Assembly: GCA_902826255.1 (NCBI GenBank)
Contig: CADEEC010000008.1
Span: forward strand, 1 to 41,834
Source: an uncultured Hyphomicrobiales bacterium
GTDB lineage: Bacteria; Pseudomonadota; Alphaproteobacteria; Rhizobiales; Hyphomicrobiaceae
Direction of reading: 5' to 3'
Length of the DNA stretch: 41,834 bases
Below the pieces are notes generated by a model. It was given only the letters and a program-made list of their open reading frames with translations. It was not told the origin of the DNA and did not search any database. Each line of letters opens with the position of its first letter. The first letter of the stretch is position 1. Position numbers and translations under genes: made by a program. This document shows, one piece after another, positions 33,740 through 41,834 of the stretch.

Positions 33740-34212
33740 TCAAGACGATCCTTGCCGGCACCTGGGCCTGCGTGGTGACGCTGGGGGCAACCTACGGTGC
33801 CGTCTCGTGGCAGTCATCGGCGGCGCCCGCGACGCATGCGGAGCCCGAGCGGCTTTACGGCGGGCTGGAGACGGTCAGGACCAGAATGATCAGCGTGCCC
33901 GTGATCCGCTCCGGTGCGATCCAGGGCTACGTGATGGCGCAGTTCTCGTTCTCGGCCGATGCGCAAACGCTCAAGAAGCTGTCGCTCAAGGCCGAGGTCG
34001 TGGTTCTGGATGAGGCTTTTCGGGCCATCTATAGCGACGACACGCTGGATTTCAAAAGCTTGAAGAAGCAGGACTGGCCGGCGATCGCGAAAAAGATCGT
34101 GGAGGGGTCGAATACGCGCTTCGGGACGAAGATCATCGACGACATCTTCGTGCAGGAGTTCGGCTACGTGAACAAGGACGGCATACGCGCCGGCGGCAAG
34201 CGCGGCAGCTAG
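33736..34212 (+). CDS. Membrane-anchored protein of unknown function in the flagellar operon
   Basis: A 158-residue protein with one N-terminal helix (about 4-24) followed by a soluble, probably periplasmic domain (GAIQGYVMAQFSFSADAQTLKKLSLK, ending DDIFVQEFGYVNKDGI). Topology recalls FliL, but I see no firm signature. Translationally coupled to the FlgN-like gene; last gene before the convergent fliI. Confidence 0.65.
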   Translation: MIKTILAGTWACVVTLGATYGAVSWQSSAAPATHAEPERLYGGLETVRTRMISVPVIRSGAIQGYVMAQFSFSADAQTLKKLSLKAEVVVLDEAFRAIYSDDTLDFKSLKKQDWPAIAKKIVEGSNTRFGTKIIDDIFVQEFGYVNKDGIRAGGKRGS

Positions 34213-34230
34213 CGCCTGCGGCAACGGGCT

Positions 34231-35586
34231 CTACTCGGCCGCGAACGCCTTGGCGACCTCCTGGAAGGCGTCGACCGACGCGGGATCATCGGGGCTCTGG
34301 CGCATCACGTCGTACACCCTCGGCACCAGATGGATGGCCTTGTCGAGGTCGGGGTCGGAGCCCTGACGGTAGCCGCCGATGAGGCGAAGGTCGCGCGTGT
34401 CCTCGTAGCGCGAGATCATGGCGCGGATTTTCATGACGACCGACCACTGCTCGGGCGTGCAGCTTGCACGCGCAAGGCGGGACACGCTCGTCAGCATGTT
34501 GACGGCTGGGAAGCGGCCCTGGTCGGCGATGGCGCGATCAAGAACGATGTGGCCGTCGAGCGTGCCGCGGATGCTGTCGGCGACCGGATCGTTGTGGTCG
34601 TCGCCGTCGACCAGGACGGAGAATACGCCTGTGATCGAGCCCGCGCCTTCCTCGCCGGGGCCTGCCCGCTCCAGAAACCGCGGCAGCTCGCTGAACACGC
34701 TCGGTGTGTAACCGCGCGAAACCGGCGGCTCGCCCGAGGCAAGCGCGACGTCGCGTGCCGCGTGGGCGTAGCGGGTGACAGAATCCACGATAAGGAGGAC
34801 GTTCTCGCCGCGATCGCGGAAGTACTCCGCGACGCACATGGCCGTCTTGGGCGCCAGCCGGCGCATCATGGGGCTTTCGTCGCCGGTGGCCACAATGGTC
34901 ACCGAGTTTGCGCGGGCGTCCTTCAGTGCATCCTCGAGGAAGTCGCGGACCTCGCGGCCGCGCTCTCCCACCAGCGCAATGACGGCCGTGTCGAAGCCGC
35001 GCGACCGGGCCAGCATGGCGAGCAGGGTTGATTTACCGATGCCCGATCCGGCGAAGATGCCGATGCGCTGGCCGGCGCACAGCGGGGTGAAGAAATCGAC
35101 GACCCTGACGCCGGTCTTGAGCGGCGTCTTAACGCGCTGGCGCCGCATGGCAGGCGGCGGCTCGCGATCCCCCGGCACGGATCGCGCGCCCTGCACCAGC
35201 GGTTCGCCGCCGTCGATGGGGGCGCCGAGAGCGTTGACGATGCGGCCCTTCCAGGAGGCGTGCGGACTGAGCGTCAAGGCGCCGCGGCGGCGGGCGACGG
35301 TGCCAAGACCCGCGCGCATGGTGGTATCGAACGGTTTCACCGTGACACCGCGCTCGTCGACGCGGATGACCTCGGCGAGATCGCCGCCGGCCGCGCCGGT
35401 CATGAGCTCCAGGCATTCGCCGAGCTTCACGAAGGGGGACAGGCCCGATACGCGGCAGTATGCGGGCGCAACCTCGGTGACGATGCCGTTGATCTGCAGA
35501 TTGGGCGTGCTTGCTGCGGCCGTGACGGCACGTGCCAGGCGTTCGAGGCGATTGGGCCCGGGGTCAGGCGTAGGACGATTGCTCAA
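34231..35586 (-). CDS. fliI: Flagellum-specific ATPase FliI
   Basis: A 451-residue ATPase: beta-barrel N-domain (about 25-110), Walker A GSGIGKST (180-187), VALVGERGREV, Walker B region ENVLLIVDSVTRYAHAARDVALASGEPP. FliI forms a hexamer that helps unload export substrates with FliH/FliJ. Its ATG overlaps the flgF stop by 4 nt. It is transcribed toward the unknown gene at 33736, 18 bp apart, with no clear terminator between. Confidence 0.95.
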   Translation of the reverse strand: MSNRPTPDPGPNRLERLARAVTAAASTPNLQINGIVTEVAPAYCRVSGLSPFVKLGECLELMTGAAGGDLAEVIRVDERGVTVKPFDTTMRAGLGTVARRRGALTLSPHASWKGRIVNALGAPIDGGEPLVQGARSVPGDREPPPAMRRQRVKTPLKTGVRVVDFFTPLCAGQRIGIFAGSGIGKSTLLAMLARSRGFDTAVIALVGERGREVRDFLEDALKDARANSVTIVATGDESPMMRRLAPKTAMCVAEYFRDRGENVLLIVDSVTRYAHAARDVALASGEPPVSRGYTPSVFSELPRFLERAGPGEEGAGSITGVFSVLVDGDDHNDPVADSIRGTLDGHIVLDRAIADQGRFPAVNMLTSVSRLARASCTPEQWSVVMKIRAMISRYEDTRDLRLIGGYRQGSDPDLDKAIHLVPRVYDVMRQSPDDPASVDAFQEVAKAFAAE

Positions 35587-36308
35587 GTGGTGGATCCGAG
35601 GGCCTTAATGGCATCCTGCAGGGAGGTTTCGGACGCCGTGAGCGATGCCGAAACCATCTCGAAGGCGCGCGTGACCGAGATGAGCCGTGTCATTTCCATC
35701 ACGGCGTTGACGTTGGAGTTCTCGATGAAGCCCTGCGACACGCCCGAGCGCGTGAAGTCCACGACCGGGGTGGCGGGGCGGTCCGGAATGACGCCCGAGT
35801 TCTGATAGCGGGTCAGGTTGGCGGTGCTTTCGATATTGAAAAGGCCGACCGCGCCGATCTGGCGATTACCCTGGAAGATGGTACCGTCGCGGGCGATGCG
35901 CGGCGGGCCGCCGTTGGGATCGAGCAGCAGCGGGGCGCCGCCGGCATCGAGAATTTGGTGGCCGGATAGCGTCTGCAACTCGCCGGTGGGTGTCATGCGC
36001 AACCGTCCGTCGCGCGTATAGGCCTGGCCGGTCGGCGTCTGCATGGAGAGCCAGGCATCGCCCTCGACGGCGAGATCCAGCGCATTGTCGGTCTTCACGA
36101 ACTCGCCCGAGCGGCGGGACAGGTAGCTCGGACCGCTGGCTGAGAAGGCGATGGAATCGCTGCCGGCCTGGGCCAGAACGGTTTCAAACCTCACCTCTTC
36201 GGCGCGAAAGCCGGCTGTCGTCGCGTTGGCGACGTTGTGCGCGATGGTATCGAGGCGCTTCTGCAACGCGACCTGGGCGGCCACGCCGACATAGAGATTT
36301 CCTTGCAC
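35583..36308 (-). CDS. flgF: Flagellar proximal rod protein FlgF
   Basis: A 241-residue rod protein: the N-terminal QVALQKRLDTIAHNVANATTAGFRAEEV is the rod-family motif, and the C-terminal NVNAVMEMTRLISVTRAFEMVSASL is its partner helix. Size and absence of a long D2 insertion fit FlgF rather than FlgG. It is divergent from motA and forms the flgF-fliI operon. Confidence 0.93.
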   Translation of the reverse strand: MQGNLYVGVAAQVALQKRLDTIAHNVANATTAGFRAEEVRFETVLAQAGSDSIAFSASGPSYLSRRSGEFVKTDNALDLAVEGDAWLSMQTPTGQAYTRDGRLRMTPTGELQTLSGHQILDAGGAPLLLDPNGGPPRIARDGTIFQGNRQIGAVGLFNIESTANLTRYQNSGVIPDRPATPVVDFTRSGVSQGFIENSNVNAVMEMTRLISVTRAFEMVSASLTASETSLQDAIKALGSTT

Positions 36309-36497
36309 AGTCGCGCTCCTTGGCAGCCGTTGCGCGCATTGCGGCTCGCGCCGGCCGGACGTGTCCTGCAGAGATGCAAAGTTGCCGCAACGGGCTTGCC
36401 CGAAGCTGGTCGTTGCCGCGCCGGCGCCGCCAAATCAGGCTCGCGCAAGGACAATCGGGTTTAGAGAAGGTTGGGGTTTTTCGACTTGGGGGTGCCC

Positions 36498-37391
36498 GTG
36501 ACGATCATCGTCGGGCTCGTTATCACGCTCGGCTGTGTGCTCGGTGGTTTCATGGCCATGGGCGGGCACGTGGGCGTCATCTGGCAGCCCTGGGAATACG
36601 TGATCATCTGCGGGTCCGCATTCGGCACGTTCATCGTGGCCAACCCCATGAAGACGATCAAGGATAGCGGCAAGGGCATCATCGAGGCCTTCAAGCACTC
36701 CGTTCCCAAGAAGCGCGAATACCTGGATGTGCTGGGCGTGCTCTATGCCCTGATGCGGGAGTTGAGGAGCAAGCCGCGCAACGAGGTGGAAGCGCACTTC
36801 GACGATCCGGAGCAGTCGCCGATCTTCCAGAAATTCCCGAGCGTGGTGAAGAACGACGAGCTGCTGACCTTCATCTGCGACTACTGCCGCCTCATCATCA
36901 TCGGCAACGCTCGCACGCACGAGATCGAGTCGCTGATGGATGAGGAAATTCAGACCATCAAGCACGACAAGCTGAAGGCCTACCACTCGATGGTCACCAT
37001 CTCGGAGGCCTTTCCGGCGCTGGGCATCGTGGCGGCGGTGCTCGGCGTGATCAAGGCCATGGGCGCGCTCGACCAGGCGCCGGAGTATCTCGGCGCCCTC
37101 ATCGGCGCCGCACTGGTCGGCACGTTTGCCGGCATCTTCTTCTCCTACGCGGTGGTTTCGCCCATCGCGCACAACATCAAGATCGTACGCGAGAAGAAGT
37201 TGCGCCTGTATGTGATCGTCAAGCAGACGCTGCTGGCCTTCATGAACGGAGCGATGCCGCAGATTGCGCTGGAGCACGGCCGCAAGACGATATCGGCCTA
37301 TGAACGGCCGACCATCGACGAGGTCGAGCAGGAGACCCTGGCTCCGGGCGGTGGCGGTGACGCCGCAGCGGCACGCAAGGAGGCAGCGTAG
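36498..37391 (+). CDS. motA: Flagellar motor stator protein MotA
   Basis: A 297-residue, four-helix membrane protein: [22 protein letters not shown], a cytoplasmic loop with charged residues that meet FliG ([12 protein letters not shown]), [19 protein letters not shown] and [18 protein letters not shown] chose the GTG at 36498 because the family begins here and GGGGG precedes it; a TTG at 36471 would add nine residues. motB is not in the window. Confidence 0.92.
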   Translation: MTIIVGLVITLGCVLGGFMAMGGHVGVIWQPWEYVIICGSAFGTFIVANPMKTIKDSGKGIIEAFKHSVPKKREYLDVLGVLYALMRELRSKPRNEVEAHFDDPEQSPIFQKFPSVVKNDELLTFICDYCRLIIIGNARTHEIESLMDEEIQTIKHDKLKAYHSMVTISEAFPALGIVAAVLGVIKAMGALDQAPEYLGALIGAALVGTFAGIFFSYAVVSPIAHNIKIVREKKLRLYVIVKQTLLAFMNGAMPQIALEHGRKTISAYERPTIDEVEQETLAPGGGGDAAAARKEAA

Positions 37392-37397
37392 TCGAGC

Positions 37398-38339
37398 ATG
37401 GCGGGCCAGGGCACACAAGCCGAAGCGGGGCGCGACAGCCTCGCGGAGCTGTTTACCGGCGCGTCGAATTTCGTCGAGCGCATTCCCATGCTGCGCGTCG
37501 GCTTCGATCGGGCGGCGCTTGCCTGCACCGAGGAAATGGCAGGCGCGTCGGACCTGCCCCTGCAACTGGCGCTTCAGGCTGTCAGGAGCGGCACGGCGGC
37601 GGAGCTGCTGCAGGGCTTCGATGGCGCCAGTGTGGTTGGCGTCGTGCACGCTGCCAGGTGGAACTCGCGCCTCGTCATCCTGCTAGACCGGGATGCCGTG
37701 TTCGCCGTCGTGGAGTCGATGCTCGGCGGCGATGGTTCGCAGCCCATGCCCAAAGTGGAGCGGCCGTTCTCGCGCATAGAGCTGCGCGTGGCGGAATCCT
37801 TTATCGGCCGCGTCGCCAGGGCGCTTCAGACAGGCCTGACGGGGATCGCCGATACCTCCCTTGCTCTCGAATCGAGCGGGCCGGAGCTGGACTACGACGC
37901 GATCGGGCGCCGCAACGGCGCTGTCGTCGCCGCCAAGTTCCGGTTGAGTGCCGGCGAGTTGGGCGGCTCTGTCATTGTCGCCATCCCGCGCGCGGCCATC
38001 GCACCTTTGCGCCATGCGCTCAGCCGCGTGCCGGCCAAGGAAGGGCCGCCGGTCGACCCCGCCTGGCGGGACGAGATCCAGACCCAGGTCTCGCGTGCGC
38101 AGATCGTGCTCAGCGCCATTCTCGACGAACGGCCTGCGACGCTGGCGGAGATCGCCGGGTTCGAGGTCGGCAAGATCGTCGAGCTCAACGCCACGGCCAA
38201 CAGCCGCATGCGCCTGGAGTGCAATGGCGAGCGGCTCATGTGGTGCCACCTCGGCAAGGCGCAAGGCAAGTACACCCTGCGCGTCGAGGGGCCGATCGAT
38301 CGCGAGCAGGAATTCATGGACGACATCTTGGCAAGCTAG
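37398..38339 (+). CDS. fliM: Flagellar motor switch protein FliM
   Basis: A 313-residue switch protein: middle CheC-like domain (about 40-230, SRIELRVAESFIGRVARALQ) and C-terminal SpoA domain (NATANSRMRLECNGERLMWCHLGKAQGKYTLRV). The usual N-terminal CheY-binding EIDAL-type motif is not obvious, as in several rhizobia. It starts 6 nt after motA and ends before fliN. Confidence 0.9.
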   Translation: MAGQGTQAEAGRDSLAELFTGASNFVERIPMLRVGFDRAALACTEEMAGASDLPLQLALQAVRSGTAAELLQGFDGASVVGVVHAARWNSRLVILLDRDAVFAVVESMLGGDGSQPMPKVERPFSRIELRVAESFIGRVARALQTGLTGIADTSLALESSGPELDYDAIGRRNGAVVAAKFRLSAGELGGSVIVAIPRAAIAPLRHALSRVPAKEGPPVDPAWRDEIQTQVSRAQIVLSAILDERPATLAEIAGFEVGKIVELNATANSRMRLECNGERLMWCHLGKAQGKYTLRVEGPIDREQEFMDDILAS

Positions 38340-38385
38340 AACCTGAACACTTACGCCGGCGACCGGCGCATCGGATGAGACGCAC

Positions 38386-38787
38386 ATGACACAAGCTACG
38401 CAGCCGCAAAGCGCGAAGTCCCTGCTGGAGGAATATGCGGCAGAGGTCGCCAGGGGGCCCGATGGCGCACCACAGCCCGGCGCTACGGCCAAGCGCAGTC
38501 CGCTTGCGGCCGACGGTGACGCCGGCAACATCGATCTCATCATGCGCATCCCGGTGACGGTGAAGGTGGTGCTCGGCTCCGCCGTGATGCCGGTCGCCAA
38601 CCTGACCAAGCTCGGCCGCGGCGCCGTCATCCCGCTCGACCGCCGGGTCGGCGAGCCGGTCGAGGTGGTCGTCAACGGCCGCATCATCGCCCGCGGCGAG
38701 GTGGTCGTGGTGGACGAGGCCACCTCGCGCTTCGGCGTGTCGCTGACGGAGATCATGAGCCCGTCCGCGAACGACAAGGCGTCCTAA
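38386..38787 (+). CDS. fliN: Flagellar motor switch protein FliN
   Basis: A 133-residue C-ring protein: variable N-terminus, then the SpoA domain (about 45-125): IDLIMRIPVTVKVVLGSAVMPVANLTKLGRGAVIPLDRRVGEPVEVVVNG. It forms the C-ring base with FliM and receives FliH. Confidence 0.95.
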   Translation: MTQATQPQSAKSLLEEYAAEVARGPDGAPQPGATAKRSPLAADGDAGNIDLIMRIPVTVKVVLGSAVMPVANLTKLGRGAVIPLDRRVGEPVEVVVNGRIIARGEVVVVDEATSRFGVSLTEIMSPSANDKAS

Positions 38788-38796
38788 GGCCCACCT

Positions 38797-39831
38797 ATGA
38801 GCGCGGCAGCTTCGGCCAAACCAGCGCAGCAAATCCCATCGCTTTCCGGCGCGGAAAAGGTGGCGGTGCTGCTGCTTGCGCTCGGCAAGCCGCGCGCGGC
38901 CAAGCTGCTGAAGCGGTTCGATCCCGAAGAGCTGAAGCTTCTGACGCAGCTAGCTGGCGACTTGCAGCCGATCGGCGCATCCGACCTGGAAGTGCTGGTC
39001 GAGGAATTTGCGCAGAGGTTCTCAAGCGGCATCAACTTCGTCGGCACCGAGAAGGAGGTGAAGAGCCTTCTGTCGGACGTGATGACGGAGGATCAGCTTG
39101 CCGGCGTGATGGGCGACGAGCAGGAGGAGGCAGGGGAGGCGCCCGAGCCCCTCTGGGACAAGATCGCCAAGCTGAAGGACGACGTGCTGCGGGCCTACAT
39201 CCAGGGCGAGCATCCGCAATCCGCGTCGATGATTTTGTCGCGCCTCGGGCCGGAGGTGTCGGCGAGGCTGCTGAGCGGACTGCAGGCAAAGGAGCGCAAC
39301 GCGCTGCTCATCAGGATGCTCGGCATCAAGCGCGTCGCCGCGGATGCCGCGCAGGCCGTGGAGCAGGCCATAGCCGAAGATCTGCTGTCCAAATCGGCGG
39401 GCGGCTCGCATGCGGGTATCGCCGACATCCTGAACAGGATGGAGAAGTCGCAATCGGAAGACCTGCTGAAGGACCTTGCGGAGACCCGCCCCGACGATGC
39501 GAAGGCGCTGAAGGGCATGCTGTTCACGTTCATCGATCTCATCAACCTGCCGGCGAAGTCGCGCACGCTGGTTCTCGACCAGGTGCCGATCGAGCGCCTG
39601 GTTGCGGCGCTCAAGGGTACGGACAGCGCGTTCCAGGGAGAGATCCTGTCGTCGCTGGCGGCGCGCTCCCGGCGCATGGTGGAGGCGGAGTTGCAGGGCG
39701 GCGGCAGCGCCTCGGACCGCGAGGTGGCGGATGCGCGGCGCGCCATTGTCGATACCGTCTTGAAGATGATGGCCAAAGGCGAAATCTCACTGCCGTCGCC
39801 GGATGCCGTCGTCGATGAAATCACCGTCTAG
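38797..39831 (+). CDS. fliG: Flagellar motor switch protein FliG
   Basis: A 344-residue rotor protein: N-domain (KVAVLLLALGKPRAAKLLKRF), middle domain with the EHPQ motif (EHPQSASMILSRLGPEVSARLL) and C-terminal torque domain (about 240-340). The EHPQ surface binds FliM, the torque helix meets MotA. Same order as the fliM-fliN-fliG block of Rhizobiales. Confidence 0.95.
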   Translation: MSAAASAKPAQQIPSLSGAEKVAVLLLALGKPRAAKLLKRFDPEELKLLTQLAGDLQPIGASDLEVLVEEFAQRFSSGINFVGTEKEVKSLLSDVMTEDQLAGVMGDEQEEAGEAPEPLWDKIAKLKDDVLRAYIQGEHPQSASMILSRLGPEVSARLLSGLQAKERNALLIRMLGIKRVAADAAQAVEQAIAEDLLSKSAGGSHAGIADILNRMEKSQSEDLLKDLAETRPDDAKALKGMLFTFIDLINLPAKSRTLVLDQVPIERLVAALKGTDSAFQGEILSSLAARSRRMVEAELQGGGSASDREVADARRAIVDTVLKMMAKGEISLPSPDAVVDEITV

Positions 39832-39845
39832 GGGGGCATACCACG

Positions 39846-40931
39846 GTGTCTGACGCCCCCGACAAGGAAAGCAAAACCGAGGAAGCAACCGAGAAAAAAA
39901 TCTCGGATGCCGTCGAGAAGGGCAACGTGCCGTTCTCGAAGGAAGCGGCCATGCTCGCCTCGCTGCTCGGGATGGTCATCATCGCCGGCTTCATCCTGTC
40001 GAACAACGTCGGGCGCCTGAATTTCTCGCTGGCGCGCCTGATCGACAACGCCGCCGGCTGGCCGGTGCAGAACGGCGGGGACGCGGTGCGTCTCCTGGAG
40101 GAGATCGGACTCGAGGTGCTGCGGCTGCTGCTGCCCATCGTTGCGATCCTGACTGTGGCCGGCATGCTCTCGTCTTTCTTTCAGAACTCGCCACGACTGG
40201 TGTTGGACCGCATCCAGCCCAAGCTCTCCAGGATCTCCATAACAAGCGGCTGGACGCGCATTTTCGGTGCGCACGGCATGGTCGAGTTCCTGAAGTCCGT
40301 GGTGAAGCTGGGGGCGGTTTGCATCTTCGGCTATCTGCTGCTGCGTTCCGCTCATGACGAGGTCATGAGCGCGATGATCACCGAGCCGAGCGCGCTGCCC
40401 TACCTCATTCTGAGCATCGGGACCCGTCTTGTGACAGCGGTTGCCGTTGCTACCATCATCCTGGTGGCGGCCGATCTCGTCTGGAGCCGCCTGTTCTGGC
40501 TGCGCGAACTCAGAATGACGCGCCAGGAGGTCAAGGATGAGATGAAGCAGGTCGACGGCGACCCGATGGTGAAGGCTCGCATGCGCTCCCTGGCGCGCGA
40601 CCGCAACCGCAAGCGCATGATGGCCGCGGTGCCGAAAGCGACCTTCGTGGTGACCAATCCGACACACTACGCAGTCGCCCTGCGCTACGTGAAGGAGGAG
40701 GGCGGGGCGCCGATGGTCGTTGCCAAGGGGCAGGACCTGATCGCCCTCAAGATTCGCGAGATCGCGACGCAGAACTCGATCCCGATCATCGAGGACAAGC
40801 TGCTGGCCCGTTCGCTCTACAAGGCAGTCGAGGTCAACAAGATGATCCCGCCGGAGTTCTACAAGGCAGTGGCGGAGGTCGTTTTCTTCCTGTTCGCGCG
40901 TCGTGGCGTTGAGCCGAAGGTCGCCGGCTAG
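39846..40931 (+). CDS. flhB: Flagellar export substrate-specificity switch FlhB
   Basis: A 361-residue protein: four membrane helices within about 35-215, then a cytoplasmic domain with the self-cleaving NPTH motif (271-274, VVTNPTHYAVALRY). Cleavage there switches export from rod/hook to filament proteins. The start is GTG at 39846, after GGGGGG. The C-terminal tail is short. Confidence 0.95.
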   Translation: MSDAPDKESKTEEATEKKISDAVEKGNVPFSKEAAMLASLLGMVIIAGFILSNNVGRLNFSLARLIDNAAGWPVQNGGDAVRLLEEIGLEVLRLLLPIVAILTVAGMLSSFFQNSPRLVLDRIQPKLSRISITSGWTRIFGAHGMVEFLKSVVKLGAVCIFGYLLLRSAHDEVMSAMITEPSALPYLILSIGTRLVTAVAVATIILVAADLVWSRLFWLRELRMTRQEVKDEMKQVDGDPMVKARMRSLARDRNRKRMMAAVPKATFVVTNPTHYAVALRYVKEEGGAPMVVAKGQDLIALKIREIATQNSIPIIEDKLLARSLYKAVEVNKMIPPEFYKAVAEVVFFLFARRGVEPKVAG

Positions 40932-40941
40932 AGAGCGGGTC

Positions 40942-41367
40942 ATGCAGAGGCAAGGCAGAAGCTATACCGAAGAGCGCGAGCGGGCGCTGGCTGACGGCAT
41001 CAAGGAGGTGGCGTCCGAGCTGAGGCTGATCGACCCTGCCGATTTCGTGGCGTTCATCCGGACCGGCCAATTCGGCAACATAGACACCTTAGTGAGCTCG
41101 TCGGCCGAGCTGTACTTCAAGCCGGAGACCCTGAAATTCGGGTTGTCGGGCGACATCGACCTTAACTGGGGATGCACACCGGCGGTGTCGTTGGACATGG
41201 AGTTCCACTACATGCAGGTGAACATCTACTTCCGCCTGCTGCTGGAGGCACTGCATGCGGGCATCGAGATCGACTATATCGCGTTCGACGAGAGCTCGGA
41301 CGACCCCGACGTCAACACGCGACGCCTGGTCGATGCTATCGCGGCGGCCCGGCTGATCCCGAACTGA
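40942..41367 (+). CDS. Conserved flagellar-locus protein of unknown function
   Basis: A 141-residue soluble protein (KEVASELRLIDPADFVAFIRTGQFGNIDTLVSSSAELYFKPETLKFGLSGDIDLNWGCTPAVSLDMEFHY...). No motif I recognise. It sits 10 nt after flhB, a position that holds an uncharacterised gene in related clusters as well, so a motor or regulation role is possible. I chose the ATG at 40942; an upstream frame start lies inside flhB. Confidence 0.7.
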   Translation: MQRQGRSYTEERERALADGIKEVASELRLIDPADFVAFIRTGQFGNIDTLVSSSAELYFKPETLKFGLSGDIDLNWGCTPAVSLDMEFHYMQVNIYFRLLLEALHAGIEIDYIAFDESSDDPDVNTRRLVDAIAAARLIPN

Positions 41368-41456
41368 CCGGCCTGGTGCCCGCGCGCAAGCCTCGGACAA
41401 GATAACCGCCCTAAACTATTGCAGTTGCTGGAATTGCGAATTCAGCTGGGGCCGGC

Positions 41457-41828
41457 ATGCAACTCTTCAATGTCATTTCCCGCCACAACCAGTGGCTGTC
41501 CGTCCGCCAGTCGACGATTGCCGGCAACGTTGCCAATGCCAATACGCCGGGCTTCCGGGCGCAGGACGTGCAGCCCTTCGAGATGGCGGTGGAGCAGGCG
41601 CGGCTGGCGATGGCCGCGACGCAGCCGGGACATATCGCGACAGGCGGCCCGACCGTTGTCGCCACCGAGGTCCGGCGCGAAGCGCCCTGGGAGACGTCAC
41701 TCTCCGGCAACAACGTGACGCTCGAGCAGGAACTGATGAAGGCGGGTGAGGTGAACCGGGCATATCGCCTGAACACCAGCATTGCCAAGGTTTTCCATCG
41801 CATGCTGATGACGAGCGCTAGGGTCTAG
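41457..41828 (+). CDS. flgB: Flagellar proximal rod protein FlgB
   Basis: A 123-residue rod protein: QSTIAGNVANANTPGFRAQDVQPFE (about 19-43) is the rod N-terminal motif and AYRLNTSIAKVFHRMLMTSA the C-terminal partner helix. It is complete; the window ends 6 bases after its stop, and flgC would be expected next. Confidence 0.93.
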   Translation: MQLFNVISRHNQWLSVRQSTIAGNVANANTPGFRAQDVQPFEMAVEQARLAMAATQPGHIATGGPTVVATEVRREAPWETSLSGNNVTLEQELMKAGEVNRAYRLNTSIAKVFHRMLMTSARV

Positions 41829-41834
41829 CGCCAA

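Noticed and set aside
36309..36330. Possible sigma-54 promoter (TTGGCAGCCGTTGC) before flgF
   Set aside because: The distance between the GG and GC elements is 8 rather than 10 bp, so it does not fit the -24/-12 rule.

Overview
The window reads as an alphaproteobacterial chromosome, most likely Hyphomicrobiales (Rhizobiales). The grounds are high GC, an ftcR/rem-type flagellar regulator heading flgE-flgK-flgL-flaF-flgD-fliQ-flhA-fliR, a motA-fliM-fliN-fliG-flhB block, and a PhyR/NepR/EcfG general stress response (GSR) locus. I see no tRNA, rRNA, IS element, prophage or CRISPR array.

Left part (1-10.9 kb), stress signalling. A 5'-truncated poly-HAMP hybrid histidine kinase is followed by a receiver-HWE kinase. 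Next come a KGG-repeat stress protein, a PRC-barrel protein and the Ku end-joining protein. Then lies an unusually compact GSR core: two divergent nepR/phyR pairs around one ecfG. Scanning the gaps by eye for the sigma-EcfG promoter (GGAAC, 16-17 nt, CGTT) gave five perfect sites and three near-matches, plus one weak one. They sit before nepR2-ecfG, phyR2, nepR1, the KGG and PRC-barrel genes, two tiny membrane-peptide genes (41 and 28 codons), and an intergenic stretch with no gene. That stretch (about 10859-10965, +) can fold into three hairpins with C-rich loops, one containing CCTCCTCC, so it is a strong candidate for a GSR-controlled small RNA. I rate this the most novel element here. A secreted matrixin-like protease lies beside it.

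Middle part (11-23.4 kb), surface and metabolism. A UDP-glucuronate decarboxylase and an O-antigen-ligase-like protein overlap. They are followed by a secreted protein of unknown function and a stand-alone MetE-like methyltransferase. An AtuA-like / DUF4387-like / M20 peptidase / LacI-regulator operon is transcribed divergently from a Bug-type solute-binding protein; two AAACGTTT operator-like sites lie in the shared control region. A complete three-gene ABC importer of the nitrate/sulfonate/taurine type follows.

Right part (23.6-41.8 kb), flagellum. ftcR is followed on + by flgE, flgK, flgL, flaF, flgD, fliQ, flhA, fliR, a coiled-coil protein, flgJ, flgN-like and a membrane-anchored unknown. 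fliI and flgF are on -. motA, fliM, fliN, fliG, flhB, an unknown and flgB are on +. flbT, normally next to flaF, is not there. flhA carries an in-frame TAG at codon 630, and 64 more codons of recognisable FlhA C-terminus follow in the same frame up to a TGA that overlaps fliR. As written, the export gate protein is truncated.
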